Source of the DNA: Acholoe squamosa
Lineage: Eukaryota > Annelida > Polychaeta > Phyllodocida > Polynoidae
Assembly: GCA_949317995.1 (NCBI GenBank)
Contig: OX439040.1
Span: forward strand, 70,529,972-70,593,971
Reading direction: 5' to 3'
DNA length: 64,000 bases
The notes under the pieces are model-generated. The model ran no database searches. It saw only the letters and a list, made by a program, of their open reading frames with translations, and was not told the DNA's origin. The position numbers were made by a program, and so were the translations under genes. Positions 45,046 to 54,127 of this stretch are shown here, piece after piece. The first letter of the stretch is position 1. The number at the start of each line of letters is the position of its first letter.

Positions 45046-47990
45046 TGAAATTGACAGGATACATTTTCTGCCCCCCCCCCCATCACTGACAGTGTTACTG
45101 CATCATAAGGGCAACAGGATTACATCATATCGCCTTTAAATGATTTATTTATTAGGCAATATATTATGCAGTTATATCAGTCCATGTGCAGTAAGCTTAT
45201 ACACTATTACCTCAGCATGTAGCCCATAGAACACCCACCCCACCCACAGCATTAAATAAGCCCCCACGTGCACCGTACAATAGGTATACATCACAAAAAT
45301 AGCACTTATACTCACAACAGCCTTGGCTCCTCCATGGTTTACTGTAGGGATCCGATCTGGATCCTTTAGGCCTTAATGAGACTCAGCCAACCACTCCCAG
45401 TGGGTCTACACCAGGGATCTTGCACCTCCAGGGCAGAGCTATAGCACTGACAACAAGCAATGGTCCTCTTCCCTGCTCCAGGGGGTCCTTTCTACACGTG
45501 CTTACTCCTCCAGGGCGGGCTGCCAAGTGGGTGGGTGTTGGTTGATGGTGGTGGGTACGGGATGATTGGCGGGGGTCGGGTTGGGGATTTCCCACTATTT
45601 GTGTACACTATGTAATGCACACTGGAACATTGCAAGCAGGCAGTCAGCAGTGTTGGTTGATGACCTCACTACTCCAGCACACTACCAGCACACACCCACA
45701 CACAGTATGCAACGCGTCACTGCCTGCATGCAGCCCTACTCGCACCACACTGCAGCCAACCTATAGATGACCACTCGTGTTATGGTTCATAAACCTTAAC
45801 TTCTCCCGAATCCTACACACTCCATCCATGCCTTAAGACCTGTCTCAAACACCATACAAATCTCATGTCAACAACCTGTATCCAATCAGGGGCCCATGTG
45901 TCCCTCAATGTAGTTGTAGCACTCCAGGTGTGTATGTACATAAAACACACAGTGATGGCAGACTTCAGGGGCTTCATTGGAGTATTAATGATCAGGAGAG
46001 TAGAGAGGAGAGTGGTCAAGGACTGCAGTGTGAGCAGGCTCAGCTACCAGCTGGTCGTGTGGTATGCAGTGTATACATGGTATATGTATGTATGTTGATG
46101 TGTACAGGCCATGGGTCTATTTCAATACATCCTACGATCATCAAATAGTTGTACAAACACCAAAATACCACTACCATCAACGAATCTGGCTAAATCGTAT
46201 GCTCTTTAGCTGGCGGCATGAAGATTTGAGCAGCGCAAAGTCGCTTAAAGTTGCTTAAATCTGCACTTAAAGTTGCTTTAATAAAGTTGCTTAATGGCTT
46301 TCTTTATGCATCCTACAGTACAGATTGGTACAATTGCTCTGTTTCTACCATAGCTCTGAATAGCCCTAATTGTACAACAGGTGATCGTTTGAGGCTCCAA
46401 ATGGGGTATGAGGGATTGGCAAATCGTTATCTGTTCTAAAATAGACTCCAGTTTGTGTGTGGATGTGGATTGAAGGGGTACTATATGTATACATTGCAGT
46501 GTTTAAAATGTAAAGATTGGCTGTTAGGATATGTTTAATAACCCAGACAGCCCTAATGTCCTACATGTAGGATGCCTATGTGACATCATGGGAAGAGGAA
46601 GGAAACTTAACAGATATGGAAGTAAATTGTTACATCCTATAGTTCTAGGCCAAAGGCTTCCAAAAATGCTCCATACGGGTATTCTTAGGTACTTTTATGA
46701 CATTACACACATGTCCCAAAACACCTACTACTTAGGAAATTACCTTCCAGTAAAGATTTGGACCTTTTCAGAGGAGACAGACGCCCAAAGTCCTACTAAA
46801 GCTTTGAAATTTCTTGTATGGCATAAATGGCCATATATAAGCCTATTTGTCAGTTTCGGGCACTCTCGTACAGGAATTGTGGTTTCTATGACAACCACAA
46901 GAACACAAATTTCAAATGACAGTAGACTTAAGTCCTACTGTCCTACATGTAGGACAGTAAGCAATCCCTCATATCTCTGAACACGGTGCAGGTAAAGGTC
47001 CAAAATTTTGTACAGGGCATATTTGGTTATTGTATTAGTCTACTTACCAATTTTGCCACTTTAGGGTTATCTGGGTTAATCACATGTGTTATTTACATAT
47101 TGTGAGCCCTAACAAATTTACCAACTTGCATTAATCAAGTTCTTGTTTTGTAATAATGTTATTTCTGGCCCAAATATCTAAGAGATATACCAATAGTCAT
47201 TACAAGGAGAACGGCATTATTCAAAACATATTGATGGTCTAAAATAAGTGCCTGTCCTAAATGAGGACAGAGGGCATCATAGTTCTTACCTATCTATAGT
47301 TGAGCACATTTAAATTGACCATTCAGGCAGGTATTTTTGTATTAAAATTTGGCCAATGCAGATTTTATTTTGCAAGGACATATTGAGTTTGGAGTATAAA
47401 AGGTGATGGGTAAGACTCTGGATTCGAGTGGTCCACACCCATAATCTAGAGTATATATCAATCTCCGAATGCAGTTTTATCTTCTATGTGTGAGTGCAAC
47501 AATAGTCATAGCTTGTTACCTCCCTGGATTGAATTCATGAATCATTCATGAATCAAAGGTAACCACAGTCAAAGGGCATAATGCACAAGAGTAGTATGAA
47601 CCTGTAAATATCCTGCTGCTAAACCGTGTATCTCTTCCATGGTTGATAGATATATGGAACCGGGATATGGAACTTGCTATAAATTATACATAGAAATACA
47701 TAAATCATGTACATTATTTATTGCCTTTCATAATTATCATGCTAATCATAAAGAAATCTTTCTGTCAATCTCTAAGTCATTCAGACCATCCAGGGTCCAT
47801 GCACCATTCGTATATTTCCTAACCAGACACAATTCTTGTCATATAAACATAGGCTGGCCAAAATTAAAGAAAAAGATGTTAGCAGAAAGCCAATTGAATT
47901 CAAATTCAAACTGCATGGGAGAGTTCAAAATACATATACTGGTCTGATTCCAGGGCTTGAGATGTCTCAGCTCTGAGATCCAATGAGGTC
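45046..47990. other. Non-coding stretch with no supported gene
   Basis: The longest frame, 149 codons at 46531-46980, contains palindromic CCTACATGTAGG at both ends and no protein family features; I do not call it a gene. Overlapping short frames at 45566-46258 look like chance. Confidence 0.35.
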
Positions 47991-48009
47991 CAAAAGACTG
48001 TGGCACCAC

Positions 48010-48600
48010 CTAGTGTTAAGATGATGAAGCATAGGGAGACTAGAAAGCCTAGTGGGAAGACTGAACACTAAAGTCCTTACTTGCATAGCAGCTGCTGGGG
48101 GCAGAAAGGCCTGTCCGGCAGAAGTTTTACTCCTTAAGTTGCAAGTTTGCTCTGGGTATATCAAATGTGCAAGTACTACTCTTGCACTTGGTGAGTTAAG
48201 GAGATTTCCTATTGAATCCAAAATAATCATATTGAACATTCTATATTGGCTGAGGCTTGAGCTTGAATCGAAAAACCCTATTCTAAATGAGGCCTTCTCT
48301 ACCATGAAGAATGAAAATCACCAATGACTTAAAGATATCCAATACCTCTTGTTGTTTGGAATTGGTTGTAAGAACTACTGGCTCGATCCTTATGTGTGGT
48401 CGAAGTCCTCACTCAAAAACAATATAAAGAGATGATAAATGATGCACATATTCAGAAATACAATCAGTACATGTATTGATAACCCAGAGAAAACTGGTAA
48501 GTGTAGAATTGTTAAGATGTGTAAAGATGATCTCAAGGACATTTATGAAGAGCGCGAATACCTAACACTTACAGAATCACTAAATATTAAAAGCATTATT
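48010..48600 (+). pseudogene. LINE ORF2 C-terminal fragment
   Basis: Two frames carry a typical LINE C-terminal block. KFALGISNVQ (about 48143-48172) in one frame is continued in another by a LALGELRRFPIESKI segment (about 48175-48222) and a YWLRL segment (about 48244-48258), as in CR1/Jockey-like reverse transcriptase proteins, where the family shows xxLGELGRFPL. A TGA replaces the expected Trp near 48327, and the frame continues for about 40 codons. It is frameshifted and dead. Confidence 0.7.
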
Positions 48601-48683
48601 GCCAAATGCTGAACTGACAATAGAGAGTTTTAGCAAAGCCGACATGGACGTATCCTTACACGCACATCCACTACGGAGCTATG

Positions 48684-49655
48684 TACCGTAATCTCCCGCG
48701 TAGAAGGCGCGTCTTCTACGCCAAACAAAATGCTGCTGGGTCTTATAAGCGGGAGGGTAATTGCCTTGAGTTGCGGGTGCGCCTTATACGCGGGTTTTTC
48801 CAACATCTCATTTGGGAAAATGCGCCGATGACAGCTTGAACTCATAGCGCCAGCACCGCGGCAGACCGGGAGGTGTCAACGCGCTTGGCGGGTTCAAGCC
48901 GACCGTGTGCCGATGACAGCATAGACTCAACAGGTTGACAATGCGGTGTGGCTTGCCGGGGTGTAGGGAACACGTGGGCCGATGACAGCATCGACTCATA
49001 GCGCTAGCGCCGCAGCAGACCGGGAGGTGTCGACGCGCTCGCCGGGGATAAGACCCACCATACGCCGATGACAGCTTGAACTCATATAGCCAGCAGCGCG
49101 GCAGACCGGGAGGTGTCGACGGGCGCTCAGCGGGTTTGACGCCGACCGTGTGCCGCTGACAGCTTGAACTCATAAAGCCAGCACAGCGGCAGACCGGTCG
49201 GTGTAGATTTGCTCGGCGGGTTTGACGCCGACCGTGTGCCGATGACAGCTTGAACTCATATAGCCAGCACCGCGGCAGACCGGTCGCTGTAGATTTGCTC
49301 GGCGGGGAAGACGCCGACCGTGTGCCGATGACAGCTTGAACTCATAGCGCCTGCACCGCGGCAGACCAGTCGGTGTACAGGCACTCAGCGGGTTTGACGC
49401 CGACCGTGTGCCGATGACAGCTTGAACTCATAGAGCCTGCACCGCGGCAGACCGGTCACTGTAGAATAGGGGGTGGGGAGGGGGGGGCGCCTTCTACGCG
49501 AAACAGCCCCCCTGTGAGTTGGGGGGCGCCTTATACGCGGGTTTTTCCGGAAATCGATCCAGAAGAGGTACGTGCGCCTTCTATGTGAAAAGGCCTTCTC
49601 TGAGTTGGGGGGGCGCCTTCTACGCGAGCTGCGCCTTCTACGCGGGAGATTACGG
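48684..49655. mobile_element. CpG-rich inverted-repeat element carrying about eight 86-bp repeats
   Basis: The ends TACCGTAATCTCCCGCGTAG (left) and the inverse of CTACGCGGGAGATTACGGTA (right) pair perfectly. Sub-terminal GCGCCTTCTACGC and GCCTTATACGCGGGTTTTTCC blocks occur on both sides. Between them (48826-49470) about eight units of 85-87 bp begin CGATGACAGCTTGAACTCATA and contain CGCGGCAGACCGG. The element is much more GC- and CpG-rich than its surroundings. Frames at 48630-49777 are by-products of the repeat. Similar ends occur at 37073-37179. It is a non-autonomous DNA transposon; the superfamily is not determined. Confidence 0.8.
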
Positions 49656-49861
49656 TACGTACAGAACGTATCTAGCTGCTTTGCTACGTCATGAACATAC
49701 CTAGCTCTACTGGGCTGCACACGATTTGATGACGTAACGCACATCGTTGCTAGGTTAAGTAGTATGGATACATTCACGTCGGGGCTGCTAAAATTCTCTA
49801 TTAGCTGTACACTTGACAGCCTGTCAAGAAGACATAAAGGAAAAAGAACCTGTCAGCTCTA

Positions 49862-51223
49862 TGTGTGGATACTATGATATACCATTTTATTGTTCCATAA
49901 ATTCTAACATATTTTGTATTAATCAAAGAAATATCTATGAAATTAATACATAGGTTGGTTCTAAGAGCTATAAGAGCGCTCAAACTTTGTATAGGAGCGT
50001 TCATGCCCCACTGCACACCAGCCACAGTCAGTTAGACAGAGTTTATGACATCAAAGGCTCCGACCTAATGGTTCACTGCACAATATAATAAAAATGAGGG
50101 TCTCAGTGTGCGACCTCATGGTTCAATGCACAAATTAATAACTTGTAAGTGAATGCAACCGGCCGTCACGGGTGCCTGAGCACCGCTGACGCCGTCATGA
50201 GTGTCTGAGCACTCTAAGGACTGAACAATGGGTTACATAAGCACGACGCCATAACCTTCCGGTCGCTCTAGCGTCGCTCCTGAGCGACCTAGGTCAAATA
50301 TCAAAAATTCTATGGAAAGCCCATAATTAGACGGTCAGAATGAGCCCAAGATCAAGGCGGAACTCCCAGTATTAAGGAAGTTATGCCATGGAGACTGAAA
50401 GGAGCTCCGAGTGCACCACAGACAAACCGGCGTAAATTACGCGCCTATCCAGCTGGCATTATAAACTTGGCATATTCAACTCCGCGCATGCCCAAAATGG
50501 CGGTTATAAACGCATAAACGGCCGAGATATGAGGGTCTAAAGATGCAGAACCGACCAAGACAATGGGGGCCATAGCGGCGTCCATGGGGGTCCTTTGTCC
50601 CCCTGTGACACTTGAAAGGGTCCCCTCAAACAATTGTAGAGTTAGGCAGATGCTGCTGGCTCCAGTCAGTCTGGAGGTGCTTTTCCAAGATTTGCTACAA
50701 ATAGCCTGTCTGCACCTTCAGGAGGACACATCACCAAGAACCGCTCTAGAGGTAACATCTCCAGTCATCTCCTGCTACCTGCTATACCACTGCACTATGG
50801 TGAAACTATGCTAGACAGGCATTGGTTTCCTACCATTAGTGGCCAGAGGCTATCTTCTTCAAGACTTCCACCAGAGGGTAAAGTTATCCATTATTACATT
50901 ATTCCTCTAAGCAGCAGGTCAGGAGCTAGGTGTGGGAACCCACCTAGAAGTATGCTGGACACTGTATTATTAATACCTCACAGGTGGAGTGGAACTGAAC
51001 ATTATACTTTATAAATTACCTTATGTTTACTGTATGTGCAAATTACCTACATACTAACTACTGTATGATTGATATTTCTTACATGTTGCCTAAAGCTGAA
51101 TAAACCAGTGATAACTGGAAATAACACTATTTTATTATGAGCCTGATATATTTACTCCATACACCACTAGTCATATGATATTTCTCATATGACAACTTGA
51201 TCATGCCAAACCCTACCATGACA
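49862..51223 (+). repeat. 5' long terminal repeat
   Basis: The 3' end (ACCATGACA at 51223) is set by the start of a primer-binding-like site and by alignment with the solo LTR at 13141-14379. The 5' end is approximate: TGTGTGGATACT at 49862 or TGTGGATACT at 49864, chosen because CCATAAATTCTAACATA nearby aligns with the equivalent block just inside the solo LTR. AATAAA sits at 51099-51104. The U3 region contains CGACCTCATGGTTCA phrases, some repeated. Length is about 1.36 kb against 1.24 kb for the solo LTR. Confidence 0.75.
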
Positions 51224-51226
51224 AAG

Positions 51227-51241
51227 TGGTGGAGAACATCC
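51227..51241 (+). other. Candidate tRNA primer-binding site
   Basis: TGGTGGAGAACATCC begins 3 nt after the LTR end. TGG complementary to a tRNA CCA terminus directly after the LTR is the expected position for a minus-strand primer. The tRNA identity is not assigned. Confidence 0.5.
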
Positions 51242-51274
51242 TACTAAGATCCCATCCCTCACAGGCTCATAAAA

Positions 51275-51430
51275 TTTAAAGCTGGTAACACAGCTAAAAA
51301 CAATCGTGCACACAGTAAGTTAAAGCTGGTACCGCAACTAAAAACAATCATGCACACAGTAAGTTAAAGCTGGTACCACAACTAAAAACAATCATGCACA
51401 CAGTAAATTAAAGCTGGTACCGCATACACA
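51275..51430 (+). repeat. 44-bp leader repeat, four copies
   Basis: TTAAAGCTGGTAC(C)GCAACT, then AAAAACAATCATGCACACAGTAAG, recurs at about 51275, 51320, 51364 and 51408 (last partial). It lies in the untranslated leader between the primer-binding site and gag. Confidence 0.9.
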
Positions 51431-51487
51431 CAGTTAGACCCACTCCACCCACCCAGTGACCTTGACCTTGACACCATACCCACCAAG

Positions 51488-51960
51488 GTCACCAGTGAGA
51501 TCTCCCACATACCAGTGGGATCTCCCACATACCAGTGAGATCTCCCACACATCAGTGAGATCCCCCACACATCAATGAGATCTCCCACACATCAGTGAGA
51601 TCTCCCACACATCAATGAGATCTCCCACACATCAGTGAGATCTCCCACACATCAATGAGATCTCCCACACATCAGTGAGATCTCCCACACATCAATGAGA
51701 TCTCTCACACAACAGTAAGATCTCTCATATGTCAGTGAGGTCTCCCAAAACGTCAGTGAGGTCTCCCAAACGTCAGTGAGGTCTCCCAAACGTCAGTGAG
51801 GTCTCCCAAACGTCAGTGAGGTCTCCCAAACGTCAGTGAGGTCTCCCACACGTCAGTGAGGTCTCCCACACGTCAGAGAGGTCTCCCACACGTCAGTGAG
51901 GTCTCCCACACGTCAGTGAGGTCTCCCACACGTCAGTGAGGTCTCCCACACGTCAGTGAG
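51488..51960 (+). repeat. 20-bp leader minisatellite, about 23 copies
   Basis: Units of the form GATCTCCCACACATCAGTGA (earlier copies) grade into GGTCTCCCACACGTCAGTGA (later copies). The first half alternates CAGTGA and CAATGA versions, giving a 40-bp higher-order repeat; this shows expansion of pairs. The array ends exactly where the gag reading frame begins to be open, and in-frame TGA codons recur in the array every 60 bp. Confidence 0.92.
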
Positions 51961-54091
51961 GTCCACCACACACATCAAGGCCTTATCAGTCAAGCTGGCA
52001 GAACAACACACAAAGACCTTACGTAGTCAGGGGCCTGTTGAAGAGGTCTCCCTCCCACCAAGATCTAGGAGGCCCACAGGAGGCAAACCAGCCTCCAATA
52101 CAACAGACCCACACTCAGTAGACCCCACACCACCCACCCTGTCTACTCAGGGAACAACCAGTTCTCAGGGATCCAACATTTCCCAGGGATCTCTACAGGA
52201 CGCCCAACTCACGCTATCTACCTCAGGGGAAGAAGGATCTGCCTCAGGGGGTGGATCCACACCCTCATCTAGATCCTCCACCCCAGCTCCAGCCTTTGAC
52301 AGCCACTCCTCCAGAGACACCTCCCCCACACCCTCCATCATGGACACCGATGAAGGCCCCCAACCTAATCAGACAGCTGAGAAGATAAGGGCCTATGAGA
52401 AGGCCATCCAAGATGCAGTTACTGCCCTAGAGACCAACAAGTCCCAGCAGGAGGAAAGGGAGAGGATCCTCAACCAACAACTGGCAGAGAGGAATGCAGC
52501 AATAGATGCTCAACAGAAGGCCATGGAAGATCAGCGGAAGTCCCTAGAGAGACAACAACAACAGATAGCAGATCTCATGAAGATGGTATCATCCCAGACC
52601 CCACAACCTCACACACCTGCCATCACATCTGTTGTCACACCATCTGCCTCTGGATCCAAAGATGACATCATAATCTCCATGGTGTCCAACATGACCAAGC
52701 TCATAGACAATAAACAGCAGGACGACAGAAAGATCAGGATACATGAGGTAACAAAACCCAAAACCTTTTCACACCCATCACCACTCATGTCAACAGCATT
52801 ATTCATTGATCACAAATTCCCAGAATATCTGAAGGATAAGTACAAAGTGACAGACAGTGACACCATGGTAACATATTTACCCAAGTACCTCGAAGGACAA
52901 GCACTAGCTTGGTTTGAATCCTTCAGGGAGAGTGCCACACCTGATATGTTGACATGGACCAATGTAGTGAATAAATTAAAAGAGTATTTTGCTACTCGAG
53001 ACAATATAATCTCAAGGACTGCACTCCGTGCACAAAAGATAGATGAACCTGTTCTAGACTATGCATGCCATCTCAGGAAAGTGTGTAATGCCCAACGCCA
53101 GAATGATGAAACCCTAAGCAAGGCATTTACCCAAGGCATGAGGCCCTGGATCTCTATAGCTCTTGAGAACAAGAAAATAGACTCTTTTGACCAAGCCCTA
53201 GACCTAGCCCTAGAGGTTGAGACCCAAGAGAGATCTAGGAAGGTAAGGGATGCAGAAACCAACCCACAGCCTACTAAGAAAAAGGTCCAGGAAATCAGCA
53301 CTAGTTCAGATGAAGATGTTAACCTAATGTCTAGTGCCCATGTAAGGCAACAGGAAGCTAAGGTTGCATCAAGAGACCCTACCGGAAGATACAGAGGAAA
53401 TAACTATGACCCCAACTACCAATCCAATAGAGGTAGAGGTAGAGGGGGCAACAACAACAACCGGGGGGGTCACAACAGTAGGAAAGACAACAGCTCTTCC
53501 AACTCCAACAATGGTAACTCTTCATACAGTGATAGGAGAGACAGAACCCCAAGTAATGGCAGATCCTATAATAATCAAGGATCCAACAGTAGGAGCCAGA
53601 GTCCACATAGGAACTACAACTCTGGATCCTACAACAACTCTGGATCCTACAACAACAGCCAGGGTTCAAACAACTCTGGATCCTATAATCAAGGATCCAA
53701 CAGTAGGAGCCAGAGTCCACATAGGAACTACAACTCTGGATCCTACAACAACTCTGGATCCTACAACAACAGCCAGGGTTCAAACAACTCTGGATCCTAT
53801 AGTCAAGGATCCAACAGTAGGGGCCAGAGTCCACATAGGAACTACAACAGTGGATCCTACAACAACAATGGCGCCTACAACAACCAGAGATCCAACAACT
53901 CCGGTCAATACAGCAACTCTGGTCAATATAACCAGGGTTCCAACCCACGCCAGGAGGATTACAAACCTGACACAAGAGGTTACCAGGGGAACCAACAAAG
54001 TAACCCCCAAATACCACCTCATGTGATGGATCAAATCTCCAAGCTCCTGGTGGCAAGCATCTCAACCACCCCACAGAACCAGGAAAACTAG
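51956..54091 (+). CDS. gag: Gag-like polyprotein with an RGG/prion-like tail
   Basis: A 711-codon frame whose first codon is GTG inside the minisatellite; the first in-frame ATG is residue 129 (52340), so the translated form may be about 583 residues or use a non-AUG start. Residues 1-128 are Ser/Thr/Pro-rich. Residues about 141-212 form a Gln/Glu/Arg/Lys-rich coiled coil. Residues about 260-430 match the retrotransposon capsid domain (LEGQALAWF with W319, then a tWxxVVNKLKEYF segment). The tail (about 470-695) has an RGRGRGG cluster and Asn/Ser/Gly/Tyr/Gln-rich repeats, including three 38-residue units. No CCHC zinc knuckle exists: the only cysteines are in a YACHLRKVC segment in the capsid part. 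The role expected from the family is particle assembly and RNA packaging. It ends in TAG overlapping the pol frame. Confidence 0.88.
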   Translation: MRSTTHIKALSVKLAEQHTKTLRSQGPVEEVSLPPRSRRPTGGKPASNTTDPHSVDPTPPTLSTQGTTSSQGSNISQGSLQDAQLTLSTSGEEGSASGGGSTPSSRSSTPAPAFDSHSSRDTSPTPSIMDTDEGPQPNQTAEKIRAYEKAIQDAVTALETNKSQQEERERILNQQLAERNAAIDAQQKAMEDQRKSLERQQQQIADLMKMVSSQTPQPHTPAITSVVTPSASGSKDDIIISMVSNMTKLIDNKQQDDRKIRIHEVTKPKTFSHPSPLMSTALFIDHKFPEYLKDKYKVTDSDTMVTYLPKYLEGQALAWFESFRESATPDMLTWTNVVNKLKEYFATRDNIISRTALRAQKIDEPVLDYACHLRKVCNAQRQNDETLSKAFTQGMRPWISIALENKKIDSFDQALDLALEVETQERSRKVRDAETNPQPTKKKVQEISTSSDEDVNLMSSAHVRQQEAKVASRDPTGRYRGNNYDPNYQSNRGRGRGGNNNNRGGHNSRKDNSSSNSNNGNSSYSDRRDRTPSNGRSYNNQGSNSRSQSPHRNYNSGSYNNSGSYNNSQGSNNSGSYNQGSNSRSQSPHRNYNSGSYNNSGSYNNSQGSNNSGSYSQGSNSRGQSPHRNYNSGSYNNNGAYNNQRSNNSGQYSNSGQYNQGSNPRQEDYKPDTRGYQGNQQSNPQIPPHVMDQISKLLVASISTTPQNQEN
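53576..53917 (+). repeat. In-frame 114-bp repeat, three copies, within gag
   Basis: CAAGGATCCAACAGTAGG recurs at 53576, 53690 and 53804, exactly 114 bp apart, encoding 38-residue units of the form QGSNSRSQSPHRNYNSGSYN and so on. Copies 1 and 2 are almost identical; copy 3 is diverged toward its end. In-frame spacing preserves the tail composition. Confidence 0.95.
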
Positions 54092-54127
54092 GATGTCACA
54101 GTGCCGATGGGCCAGTGCACTGTGACA
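54082..54127 (+). promoter_or_regulatory. Candidate -1 ribosomal frameshift site at the gag/pol junction
   Basis: Gag and pol overlap by 88 nt (pol frame open from 54004, gag stop at 54089-54091), and pol lies in the -1 frame. Just before the gag stop is G-GAA-AAC (54082-54088), a non-canonical but AAC-ending slip sequence. Five nt later comes an 11-bp perfect stem (54094-54104 with 54117-54127) around a 12-nt loop. The first ATG in the pol frame lies downstream of the protease active site, so pol is unlikely to initiate independently. This makes frameshifting the simplest explanation; efficiency is unknown. Confidence 0.65.

Noticed and set aside
46531-46980. 149-codon frame
   Set aside because: No recognisable domain, low-quality composition and palindromic CCTACATGTAGG sequences at each end; more likely a chance frame in repeat-derived DNA.
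48630-49777. Arg/Pro-rich minus-strand frames of 71 to 130 codons
   Set aside because: They arise from the CpG-rich 86-bp repeat element and share no protein family features.
53379-54074. Minus-strand frame of 231 codons and a + strand frame of 220 codons inside gag
   Set aside because: Both are shadows of the repetitive gag tail; the gag frame has the capsid domain and coiled coil and continues on both sides.
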